13,468 bases of DNA from CBETVX01 sp965539935 (GTDB lineage Bacteria > Bacillota > Clostridia > Peptostreptococcales > Caminicellaceae). Shown here piece after piece: positions 7,103 through 13,468 of this stretch. Numbering within the stretch: position 1 is the first letter of the stretch; each line of letters starts with the position of its first letter. The stretch spans positions 1 through 13,468 of the forward strand of contig CBETVX010000066.1 in assembly GCA_965539935.1 (NCBI GenBank), in the 5' to 3' direction. A model generated the notes under the pieces. The model worked only from the letters and a program-made list of their open reading frames with translations. It did not search any database and had not been told where the DNA came from. The position numbers and the translations under genes are program-made.

Positions 7103-9199
7103 ATGAGAAGGTATCTTTCTTTTTTGTTGGCATTTATGATGATAATGGCTTTACCGATTAATGTATTTGCAGCTAAGAAATCAGAAATGGAATACATACA
7201 GATTATTGATGGAATGACAAATGAAGAACATGAAGTTAAAGTGGTAAATGTAATGCTGGGAGGAAATGATGTTATTTCCGATGTCCCTGCAATTCTGCTT
7301 GATGACAGGACTTTAGTGCCTGTAAGATTTATCACAGAGAATTTAGGGGCAGAAGTAACATGGGTACAGGAAACCAAGGAAGCCATAATCAAGACAGAAA
7401 AAAAGGAAATAGTACTTAAAATAGATAGTCCAAAGGTATATGTAAATAATGAGGAAGAAATTCTTCCCGATGGTGTTCCAGCCAAATTAATAGGATACCA
7501 GGATAACTTTAGAACTATGGTACCCCTTAGATTTGTTTCAGAGCAACTTGGCATGGAAGTAGGTTGGATTGGAGAAACAATGACGGCAACTATTAATAAA
7601 CCCCTTCAAAATGTGACAGATATAAGCTATGATACTTCTTCAAAGTTTTCTAAAATTTTAATAAATACTACAGGAGAAGTTGAAACATCATCCTTCTTTC
7701 TTAAAGGAAGTGAAGTTGGTGGTGAGGATAGATTAGTAATTGACATAGCCAATGCTAAGCTTAGTATTAATAATGGTGATATAGTAGATGAAAAGGGACT
7801 GGTAAATATAGATGTTTATGAAGGTGGAATAAAATCTATCAGAGCTTCACAATTTGAAGTAGACCCATACACTACAAGAATAGTAGTAGATTTAGATAAA
7901 ATAAGGGGCCATGAAATCAAATATAATGAGGAAAATAATCAAGTAGAAATAACCTTTATAAATATAGTGGACGAAATAAAGCTAGATACCATACATGGCG
8001 TAGATACCGTTGTTATAAAAACGGCTCAAGAAATGCCAGATTATAATGTAATGTATTTAGATAATAAATTAGTAGTAGATGTAATAAACAGTTTATTGAA
8101 ATACGAAGGAGACAAAATTGGGGCAAATGGAAAGGGATTGAAAGAAGTAAGATTTTCACAGTTTAGTCCAGATAAAAACTATGATCCCGATGATGTAATA
8201 AGTAGGGTTGTAATTGAAATAGAAGATTATATGAGTATGGAAAACTTGTATGTAGAGAATGTAGATAATGATATATTAGTATATGTAGATGGAAATCCAT
8301 TAGATGGTATAGAATATGCTAAAACAGATGTTAATGTAGCAACTATTAAATTAAATACCATAGATACGCCACAATATACTCAAGAATATGATGAAAATAA
8401 TAATGAAATTACGATTAAAGTTCATAAAGATAGCGTGGATTTAGAAGAGCTAGATATAGATATTGATGATAATATTCTTAAAAACATTAAAGTAGACGAT
8501 AAAGGAAGTAGTGACTATTTTTATATAGATATAGAACTTACAGAAGGAACTGTTTACACCGATGAAAGTGAAGAACTAGGTTATAATCAAATAGTCTTTA
8601 AGCTTAATAATATGAAAATACAAGAATCAAAATACAAAGATAAGCTTGTTGTTATTGACCCTGGCCATGGTGGTAATGACCCAGGAGCCATAAGCCCAAC
8701 ATTAAAGTTAAAGGAGAAGGATATAGTTCTTGATGTATCTTTAGAACTTAAAAAGCTCCTTGAAAAGGAAGGTTTTAAGGTCTACATGACTAGGGATGAT
8801 GATAATTACATTGGATTATATGATAGGACAGATATTGCAAATGAATTGGGGGCAGATGTTTTTGTAAGTATACATGCAAATGCCCATAATAAGCGTGATG
8901 TAGAAGGAATACAAGTCCTTTACTATCCCGATGATCCAACAAGGGATAATAAGACCTTCGCTAATGTCATGATGGATGCACTAGTTGATGGATTAGGTGC
9001 ACAGGATAGAGGCATAATACCTAGACCTAATTTAGTAGTTCCTAGAGAAACAAATATGCCTGCTGTACTATTAGAACTTGGATTTATGACTAATGAAAAG
9101 GAAGAAAAATTATTAAATACCAGTGAGTATAGATATAAGGCGGCAGAGGCTTCCTTTGATGGGATAATTGAATACTTTGATAAATTTCTAATGAAATAG
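7103..9199 (+). CDS. Secreted N-acetylmuramoyl-L-alanine amidase with stalk and AMIN domains
   Basis: This zinc hydrolase cleaves the amide bond between N-acetylmuramic acid and L-alanine in peptidoglycan, outside the cell. A signal peptide occupies residues 1-24 (RRYLSF, then a hydrophobic core, cleavage after NVFA). Residues 45-170 contain two copper-amine-oxidase N-like stalk repeats, DRTLVPVRFITENLGAEVTW and FRTMVPLRFVSEQLGMEV. About 170-500 is beta-rich, with two or three AMIN-like units (for example RLVIDIANAKLSI and KLVVDVINSLL), which bind the wall or envelope in related proteins. The C-terminal Amidase_3 domain (515-698) is complete: zinc ligands His522 (DPGHGG), Glu538 (KEKD) and His591 (SIHAN), and catalytic Glu658 (LLELGF). 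The total of 698 residues is long for the family because of the stalk. It could act in cell separation, sporulation or mother-cell lysis; the sequence does not decide. Confidence 0.93.
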   Translation: MRRYLSFLLAFMMIMALPINVFAAKKSEMEYIQIIDGMTNEEHEVKVVNVMLGGNDVISDVPAILLDDRTLVPVRFITENLGAEVTWVQETKEAIIKTEKKEIVLKIDSPKVYVNNEEEILPDGVPAKLIGYQDNFRTMVPLRFVSEQLGMEVGWIGETMTATINKPLQNVTDISYDTSSKFSKILINTTGEVETSSFFLKGSEVGGEDRLVIDIANAKLSINNGDIVDEKGLVNIDVYEGGIKSIRASQFEVDPYTTRIVVDLDKIRGHEIKYNEENNQVEITFINIVDEIKLDTIHGVDTVVIKTAQEMPDYNVMYLDNKLVVDVINSLLKYEGDKIGANGKGLKEVRFSQFSPDKNYDPDDVISRVVIEIEDYMSMENLYVENVDNDILVYVDGNPLDGIEYAKTDVNVATIKLNTIDTPQYTQEYDENNNEITIKVHKDSVDLEELDIDIDDNILKNIKVDDKGSSDYFYIDIELTEGTVYTDESEELGYNQIVFKLNNMKIQESKYKDKLVVIDPGHGGNDPGAISPTLKLKEKDIVLDVSLELKKLLEKEGFKVYMTRDDDNYIGLYDRTDIANELGADVFVSIHANAHNKRDVEGIQVLYYPDDPTRDNKTFANVMMDALVDGLGAQDRGIIPRPNLVVPRETNMPAVLLELGFMTNEKEEKLLNTSEYRYKAAEASFDGIIEYFDKFLMK

Positions 9200-9206
9200 C
9201 TTGAGT

Positions 9207-9240
9207 TAGAGACTGGATTTATCCAGTCTCTATTATTTTA
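9207..9240 (+). terminator. Intrinsic terminator after the amidase gene
   Basis: A perfect 12-bp stem, TAGAGACTGGAT and ATCCAGTCTCTA, is followed by TTATTTTA. It begins seven bases after the stop codon. Confidence 0.88.
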
Positions 9241-9586
9241 TTACTAAAGAATTTAAAATTTTTTCAAAGAAATTATAGATATTAAAAACAGTAAATTCAA
9301 ACAACACAGCTAATCACCGACAATCACCAGTAAAATATTAGTTTTAATTTTTGATCTAAAGGATTGACCTAAAAACTAAGAACTAATATAGCATCGTATG
9401 CCGTTGTTCTAACTATAAGCCATTGGTTAAAACTAATTTTATTATAAGTAACAAATAATAATATAAATTAGAATTTATAATTGCACACCTAATTAATTCT
9501 TAAATTTATATTACAGATAGAAATCAATATATACTTTTATATGATACATATATATAATGTAATGTTGTTATCATTTATTTATCTTG
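9233..9586. other. AT-rich gap without a gene
   Basis: About 350 bases separate the amidase terminator from the ribosome site of the UPF0316 gene. I find no convincing coding frame, tRNA or known riboswitch core. It contains a 9-bp inverted repeat, ATATTAGTT (9335-9343) and AACTAATAT (9381-9389), with a competing partner AAAACTAA at 9372-9379. A short direct repeat AATCACC lies at about 9312-9328. TATAAT at 9553-9558 could be the -10 box of the downstream gene, but no good -35 is visible. Confidence 0.5.
9335..9389. repeat. Inverted repeat with alternative pairings
   Basis: ATATTAGTT at 9335-9343 can pair with AACTAATAT at 9381-9389. TTAGTTTT at 9339-9346 can instead pair with AAAACTAA at 9372-9379. 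The two pairings exclude each other. All arms are AT-rich, so chance is a serious possibility. Confidence 0.4.
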
Positions 9587-9592
9587 AGGAGG
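9587..9592 (+). promoter_or_regulatory. Ribosome binding site that fixes the start at 9599
   Basis: AGGAGG lies six bases before ATG 9599. The in-frame TTG at 9584 would place this site inside the coding region as its second and third codons, so the ATG is preferred. Confidence 0.85.
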
Positions 9593-9598
9593 ATAATT

Positions 9599-10117
9599 AT
9601 GATATTTAATTATTTGTTCATTTTTTTTGCTAGGGTACTTGATATGTCCTTATTTACTATGAGAATGCTATTTTTAGTAAGGGGCAAAAGAATAAGCGCT
9701 GCAGCATTAGGTTTTTTTGAAGTAATGATTTATGTAACTGCCCTTGGGAAGGTTGTAAGTGGGCTTTCCGATTATAGAAATCTATTGGCCTATGCCCTGG
9801 GATATGCCTGTGGAAATTATATAGGGAGTCTAATAGAAGAAAAGCTTGCCATTGGAAAAATAACGGCCCAAATTGTATGTCCCCATTGTGATAAACATGA
9901 CTTAGCACAAAGACTTAGGGAAAAGGGTTTTGGAGTAACTGTTCTTGAGGGAGAAGGGAAGTTTGGTAAACGACATGTACTCAATGTTATGCTTGAAAGA
10001 AAAGATATTAATAAACTCTATGAAATAATTGATGAAACAGAAGTAAAACCCTTTGTAACAGTTTTTGATATCAGAAGTATAAAGGGTGGATATTTTAGTA
10101 AAATGAAAAGGAAATAA
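9599..10117 (+). CDS. UPF0316 (DUF2179/DUF5698) membrane protein with an added CxxC motif
   Basis: This 172-residue protein matches the UPF0316 family (YebE of Bacillus subtilis is a member), whose function is unknown. The N-terminal half has about three membrane segments (roughly 2-14, 33-52 and 60-80). It carries the family signature from SLFTMRMLFLVRGKR (17-31), then EVMIYVTALG, then LAYALGYACGNYIG and the IEEKLAIG segment. The C-terminal half (about 88-172) is a soluble DUF2179-like domain ending in IKGGYFSKMKR. In it, CPHC at residues 94-97 is followed by DKH, which could bind metal or be redox-active. From memory, the B. subtilis protein does not have it. The start is set by AGGAGG. The gene lies 73 bases before gerM. 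Confidence 0.88.
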   Translation: MIFNYLFIFFARVLDMSLFTMRMLFLVRGKRISAAALGFFEVMIYVTALGKVVSGLSDYRNLLAYALGYACGNYIGSLIEEKLAIGKITAQIVCPHCDKHDLAQRLREKGFGVTVLEGEGKFGKRHVLNVMLERKDINKLYEIIDETEVKPFVTVFDIRSIKGGYFSKMKRK

Positions 10118-10139
10118 TAAATTTAGACATAGTATTCTC

Positions 10140-10147
10140 CATACCCT
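10140..10147 (+). promoter_or_regulatory. Possible sigma-E-like -10 element before gerM
   Basis: CATACCCT matches seven of eight positions of the sporulation sigma-E -10 pattern CATACANT known from Bacillus. The -35 region is not convincing. A housekeeping-type TATAAT at 10150-10155 overlaps the area and also lacks a good -35. Confidence 0.25.
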
Positions 10148-10174
10148 AATATAATTTACTATACAGTTATTATT

Positions 10175-10181
10175 AGGGGGG
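10175..10181 (+). promoter_or_regulatory. G-rich ribosome binding site of gerM
   Basis: AGGGGGG lies nine bases before ATG 10191. It is the second G-run ribosome site in the window. Confidence 0.55.
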
Positions 10182-10190
10182 AATATTGAC

Positions 10191-11213
10191 ATGAGGCATT
10201 ATAGGAAACTGCTAGCTGTGGTTTTAGCAGGTTGCTTAGTATTGAGTGTAGTATGGAAAGGTACTGATATGATAAAGGATTTCTTAAACAAGAATGAACA
10301 GGAAACTTCAAATATTATTGAAAGTCTAGAGGAAGAAAATTCAAATTTAAGAGATACAGTACTTTACTATAAAGACGATAAAGGATATTTAGTTCCAGTT
10401 ATGAGAAAAATACCATGGCCAGAGGGTAGAGGAATAGCTAAAGCTGCTTTGAGGGCACTAGTAGATAACCCTGCTAATAGAGAAGATATTGAAGAGATGG
10501 GATTAATGCCTGTTCTTCCACCGAATACAGAAATTCTAGGGATGAATATAGAGAATGGATATTGTAAAGTGGACTTTACAGAGGACTTTCTAAATTATAG
10601 TAGCAGTGACGAAGAAAAAGCACTGGTGAAATCCTTGGTTTACACATTGACAGAATTTCCTACTATAAACGAAGTGGAGATAATGGTAAATGGTAAAAAT
10701 CCTAATAGACTCACCTTTGGGTACGATGTTGTAGAATCATTAAGTAGAGAAGATATTAATTTCTTAGGTGATGGTTCAGGTAGTGAAAAGGTAGTAGTAT
10801 ATTATCAGGGAACAGTCAATGGACTAGAAAGCTATTATGTACCTGTTACTAAGGAAGTTGAGCTAGGAGAAGGAGAAAAACTTACAGCAATTAAAGCCAT
10901 AGAAACTTTAGTAGAAGGCCCACCTGCTGATTCAGGATTATATAGTGTAATACCTGAAGGCTTAGATGTAGTCAATGTAGACGTAGTAGATGGGGTAGCA
11001 TATGTTAACTTTACAGAAGAAATAAAGCAGGTTGAAGATGATGCCATTGCAGAATCAATAATTAAGTCTATTGCCCTTACACTAAAGGAATACTATAAAG
11101 AAAATGCATACTTAGAAAAGGTTAGTATATTAGCTAATGGTGAGGAAATAGATTTTGGTAATTTGGATAAAGAAGAACCTGCCATTATACCTACATTTGC
11201 AAATGAGTATTAA
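10191..11213 (+). CDS. gerM: GerMN-domain sporulation/germination protein, two domains
   Basis: This envelope protein of 340 residues has two tandem GerMN domains, at about residues 56-178 and 200-324. Each runs from a VxxYY-type strand, through an ALRAL/AIETL helix ending in a Pro/Gly loop, to a VDFTEDF or VNFTEEI strand-helix and a VNGK or ANGEE hairpin. In Bacillus, GerM is made in the mother cell and helps engulfment and germination. Residues 7-22 are hydrophobic and contain a lipobox LAGC with Cys15, so it may be a lipoprotein; the hydrophobic run continues past the cysteine, so an uncleaved anchor is also possible. A short helical, coiled-coil-like spacer (35-55) follows. The gene precedes rph, rdgB and a phosphoesterase gene in the same order as in B. 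subtilis, which supports the name. It has its own terminator. Confidence 0.88.
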   Translation: MRHYRKLLAVVLAGCLVLSVVWKGTDMIKDFLNKNEQETSNIIESLEEENSNLRDTVLYYKDDKGYLVPVMRKIPWPEGRGIAKAALRALVDNPANREDIEEMGLMPVLPPNTEILGMNIENGYCKVDFTEDFLNYSSSDEEKALVKSLVYTLTEFPTINEVEIMVNGKNPNRLTFGYDVVESLSREDINFLGDGSGSEKVVVYYQGTVNGLESYYVPVTKEVELGEGEKLTAIKAIETLVEGPPADSGLYSVIPEGLDVVNVDVVDGVAYVNFTEEIKQVEDDAIAESIIKSIALTLKEYYKENAYLEKVSILANGEEIDFGNLDKEEPAIIPTFANEY

Positions 11214-11240
11214 AATCCGGGATATCCTGGATTTTTTTTT
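11212..11240 (+). terminator. Intrinsic terminator after gerM
   Basis: An 11-bp stem, AAAATCCGGGA and TCCTGGATTTT (one G-T pair), overlaps the last two bases of the stop codon. A run of nine Ts (11232-11240) overlaps the end of the right arm. Confidence 0.88.
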
Positions 11241-11248
11241 ATGTAATT

Positions 11249-11278
11249 TTGATAATAATATATATTAAATATTAAAAT
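11249..11278 (+). promoter_or_regulatory. Promoter for the rph-rdgB-phosphoesterase group
   Basis: -35 TTGATA (11249-11254) and -10 TAAAAT (11273-11278), each one base from consensus, are 18 bases apart. They lie just after the gerM terminator. A second TATAAT at 11290-11295 lacks a -35. Confidence 0.55.
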
Positions 11279-11339
11279 CGTAAAAAATATATAATTATGT
11301 TAAAATAATAGGGAGTAATAATTGGAAAGGAAGATATTG

Positions 11340-12065
11340 ATGACAAGAATTGATGGAAGAAAATATGATGAAATAAGACCTGTAAAAATCACAAAGGACT
11401 ATCTAATACATCCAGAAGGTTCAGTTTTAATAGAGATGGGAAATACAAAGGTTATATGTACTGCTTCCATAGAAGATAAAGTGCCACCTTTCTTAAAGGG
11501 AACTGGAAAAGGTTGGATCACTGCAGAGTACTCTATGTTACCTAGGTCTACCCATTCAAGAAAGATTAGAGAAGCCAGCAGAGGTAAGTTAGAAGGAAGG
11601 ACCCAGGAAATAAAAAGGCTTATAGGTAGAGCCCTTCGATCAGTTGTAGATTTAGATAAGTTAGGAGAAAAAACTATTTGGATAGATTGTGATGTTATAC
11701 AAGCCGATGGAGGAACTAGAACGGCATCAATTACAGGAGGATATGTAGCATTGGTTGATGCATTAAATAAAATGGTTGAAAGTGGAGCCCTAGACAGTCT
11801 TCCAATAAAAAAATATGTTGCAGCCATAAGTGTTGGTGTAGTTGATGGAAATCCTGTACTTGATTTATGCTATGAAGAAGATTCAAATGCTAAAGTGGAT
11901 ATGAACATTGTAATGAGTGATAATGGTCAGTTCATTGAAGTTCAAGGGACCGGTGAAGAAGCTCCCTTTAGTAGGGAAGAACTTAATAAGTTACTTGAAC
12001 TGGGAGAAAAGGGGATTAATGACCTTATTGAGATCCAAAAAAGTGTGTTGAAGATTGAACTTTAA
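11340..12065 (+). CDS. rph: Ribonuclease PH
   Basis: This is a phosphate-dependent 3'-5' exoribonuclease that trims the 3' ends of tRNA precursors and works as a ring-shaped hexamer in the cytoplasm. The protein of 241 residues is full length. Family hallmarks in order are RIDGRKYDEIRPV (3-15), GNTKVICTASIED (34-46), KGWITAEYSMLPRS (57-70), GRTQEIKRLIGRALR (86-100), GGTRTASITGG (124-134, phosphate binding) and LDLCYEEDSNAKVDMN (174-189, metal and catalytic region). I chose ATG 11340, because GGAAAGGAAG precedes it by six bases and family members start shortly before the DGR motif. A TTG at 11322, in frame with GGGAG at 11311-11315 before it, would add six residues and cannot be excluded. It follows gerM and precedes rdgB, the Bacillus order. 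Confidence 0.95.
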   Translation: MTRIDGRKYDEIRPVKITKDYLIHPEGSVLIEMGNTKVICTASIEDKVPPFLKGTGKGWITAEYSMLPRSTHSRKIREASRGKLEGRTQEIKRLIGRALRSVVDLDKLGEKTIWIDCDVIQADGGTRTASITGGYVALVDALNKMVESGALDSLPIKKYVAAISVGVVDGNPVLDLCYEEDSNAKVDMNIVMSDNGQFIEVQGTGEEAPFSREELNKLLELGEKGINDLIEIQKSVLKIEL

Positions 12066-12149
12066 TATTAAATTAGATTAAAGATTTGGATAAATCCAGT
12101 ATACATAGTACTTACATAAGATTCATAGTTTTGAAGGGAGAATATAATT

Positions 12150-12752
12150 ATGAAGTTTATATTAGCTTCACAAAATAAACATAAATTAGAAGAAATAAAA
12201 GATATCTTGAAGGATTTAGATATAGAGATATTATCTATGGATGAAGTTGGATTAGGGGATCTTGAGATAGTTGAGGATGGGAAAACCTTTGAAGATAATT
12301 CCTTTAAAAAGGCACTAACAGTAATGGAAAAAACAAATACCCCTGTTATTGCTGATGACTCTGGGTTAGAGGTTGATTATTTAGATGGTGCTCCAGGAGT
12401 ATATTCATCTAGATTTGCAGGTGAAAATGCCAGTGATGAAGATAATAATACTAAGCTATTAAAGTTACTTGAAGGAGTTGCTGAAAGAGAAAGGACAGCT
12501 AGATTTGTTTCCGTTATTACTGTAGTGTTTCCAGATGGCAAAAAGCTATGTATTAGAGGAGAATGCAATGGTATAATAGGATATGAAAAAAAAGGAGAAA
12601 ATGGATTTGGATATGACCCATTATTTATAGTACCTGAGTATAACGAAACCTTTGCTCAGTTAGGTAGTGAAATAAAAAATAAGATTAGCCATAGGGCAAG
12701 GGCCCTAGAAAAACTAAGAAAAGAACTAAAAAATATATTAGGTGATAAATAA
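12150..12752 (+). CDS. rdgB: XTP/dITP diphosphatase (RdgB/HAM1 family)
   Basis: The enzyme hydrolyses non-canonical purine triphosphates (XTP, dITP, ITP) to monophosphates and pyrophosphate, keeping them out of DNA and RNA. At 200 residues it has typical length. Visible motifs are ASQNKHK (6-12, triphosphate binding), IADDSGLEVD (67-76, with the metal/catalytic aspartates), PGVYSSRFAG (82-91), NGFGYDPLF (151-159, base recognition) and KISHRARAL (178-186). The ATG follows AAGGGAG by eight bases. It corresponds in position to ysnA of B. subtilis. The stop codon overlaps the start of the next gene by one base, so translation is probably coupled. Confidence 0.96.
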   Translation: MKFILASQNKHKLEEIKDILKDLDIEILSMDEVGLGDLEIVEDGKTFEDNSFKKALTVMEKTNTPVIADDSGLEVDYLDGAPGVYSSRFAGENASDEDNNTKLLKLLEGVAERERTARFVSVITVVFPDGKKLCIRGECNGIIGYEKKGENGFGYDPLFIVPEYNETFAQLGSEIKNKISHRARALEKLRKELKNILGDK

Positions 12753-13228
12753 TGAAAATAGGAATTATAAGTGATACCCATGGTGGATTAGATATTTGTG
12801 AAAAAGTAATAAAAGAAATGGGAGACATAGATTTGCTAATCCATGCAGGAGATACATATAGGGATGCAAAATATATAAAGGATATGTTTAAAATAGATGT
12901 TATAGGAGTAAAGGGAAATACCGATGGATTTTCAAAACAAGATTGTGAAAAAATTTTTGATGTTTTGGGAAAGAGGTTTTTTCTTACCCATGGACATGAA
13001 TATGGCGTAAAATACAATTTAGATAATTTATACTACAGGGCCTTAGAACTTGGAGCTGATATTGTAGTTTTTGGACATAGTCATATTCCTCTATATACAG
13101 AGGAAAACAATATAATATTTATCAATCCAGGTAGTCCTTTGTGGCCTAGAGGAGGAAGTAAGCCTTCATACGCTATCCTTGAAATAAAAGATAATAAAGT
13201 AAAAGTGAATTTTAAAAATATAGTATAA
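12752..13228 (+). CDS. Metallophosphoesterase, YfcE/MJ0936 family (YsnB-like)
   Basis: This 158-residue cytosolic metal-dependent phosphodiesterase has all calcineurin-like motifs: SDTHG with Asp8 and His10, HAGD with Asp34, GNTD (55-58), LTHGHEYG with His80 and His82, and GHSHIP with His109 and His111. These residues bind two divalent metals. Related proteins hydrolyse model phosphodiesters; the natural substrate is not established. The A of its ATG is the last base of the rdgB stop codon (TAATG). No separate strong ribosome site is needed, although GGTGAT lies a few bases upstream. The gene is in the place of ysnB of B. subtilis. No clear terminator follows; the next signal is the tRNA promoter. 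Confidence 0.92.
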   Translation: MKIGIISDTHGGLDICEKVIKEMGDIDLLIHAGDTYRDAKYIKDMFKIDVIGVKGNTDGFSKQDCEKIFDVLGKRFFLTHGHEYGVKYNLDNLYYRALELGADIVVFGHSHIPLYTEENNIIFINPGSPLWPRGGSKPSYAILEIKDNKVKVNFKNIV

Positions 13229-13277
13229 AAATATCCCAATTTGGAAAATCTTTTATAATAAAAAAATAAAAAAAGTC

Positions 13278-13306
13278 TTGACGAAGAAAATAATATGCTG
13301 TATAAT
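13278..13306 (+). promoter_or_regulatory. Consensus promoter for the tRNA cluster
   Basis: TTGACG (13278-13283) and TATAAT (13301-13306) are exactly 17 bases apart, giving a transcript start about 10 bases before the tRNA-Pro gene. Confidence 0.9.
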
Positions 13307-13323
13307 TTTCTTTGTCAGTAATT

Positions 13324-13400
<77 letters not shown>

Positions 13401-13416
13401 ACCTTGACTATGACAT

Positions 13417-13468
13417 GCGGGTGTAGCTCAGTGGTAGAGCCCCGGCCTTCCAAGCCGGTTGCGAGGGT
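13417..13468 (+). tRNA. tRNA-Gly (anticodon TCC), cut by the window end
   Basis: The first 52 bases are visible: the 5' acceptor arm GCGGGTG, the D arm GCTC/GAGC, and an anticodon stem CCGGC/GCCGG around CTTCCAA, giving anticodon TCC at 13449-13451. The variable loop and start of the T arm follow, and the 3' part lies outside. It sits 16 bases after tRNA-Pro and is surely co-transcribed with it. Confidence 0.95.

Noticed and set aside
9584..9598. Longer TTG start for the UPF0316 protein
   Set aside because: The added codons are the AGGAGG ribosome site itself.
12081..12098. TGGAT/ATCCA hairpin between rph and rdgB as a terminator
   Set aside because: Only five pairs and no T-run follow.

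Overview
The window is about 13.5 kb of AT-rich DNA. Coding sequences favour AGA, ATA and AAA codons, ribosome sites are strong AGGAGG-type, hairpins are compact, and one encoded tRNA carries its own CCA. This fits a low-GC, Gram-positive, probably anaerobic and probably spore-forming member of the Clostridia; I cannot name a genus. Most of it is chromosomal core or housekeeping sequence. I see no transposase, phage, CRISPR or plasmid gene.

Left part (1-3318, + strand): a lipoprotein that binds oligopeptides for an ABC importer (OppA type, TTG start), closed by a strong 15-bp hairpin, then a roughly 12-helix membrane permease of unassigned substrate.

Middle part (3335-5725) is the least understood. 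It holds a 48-codon, four-cysteine minus-strand gene (3335-3481), a 197-residue plus-strand protein of unknown function whose two ends resemble ADP-ribosyltransferase-fold patterns (3639-4232), and a 485-residue minus-strand protein of unknown function (4268-5725). The last two converge on a shared hairpin at 4231-4256.

Next (5871-9199, + strand): a PurM/HypE-like protein that lacks the C-terminal cysteine of true HypE, with its own 18-bp terminator. It is followed by a secreted N-acetylmuramoyl-L-alanine amidase with stalk repeats, AMIN-type regions and an Amidase_3 catalytic domain, driven by a clear TTGACA/TATAAA promoter.

Right part (9599-13468, + strand): a roughly 350-base AT-rich gap, a UPF0316 membrane protein, then a GerMN-domain spore protein, RNase PH, XTP/dITP diphosphatase and a YfcE/YsnB-type phosphoesterase. 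The order of the last four matches gerM-rph-ysnA-ysnB of Bacillus subtilis, an old Firmicutes gene neighbourhood that joins a sporulation gene to RNA and nucleotide quality-control enzymes. rdgB and the phosphoesterase overlap by one base (TAATG), so their translation is probably coupled. The window ends in a tRNA cluster with a consensus promoter: tRNA-Pro(TGG), then tRNA-Gly(TCC), which the window edge cuts off.

No complete new system stands out. The best leads are the ART-like protein, the unlisted cysteine-rich mini-gene, a CPHC motif in the UPF0316 protein and the structured-looking gap at 9233-9586.
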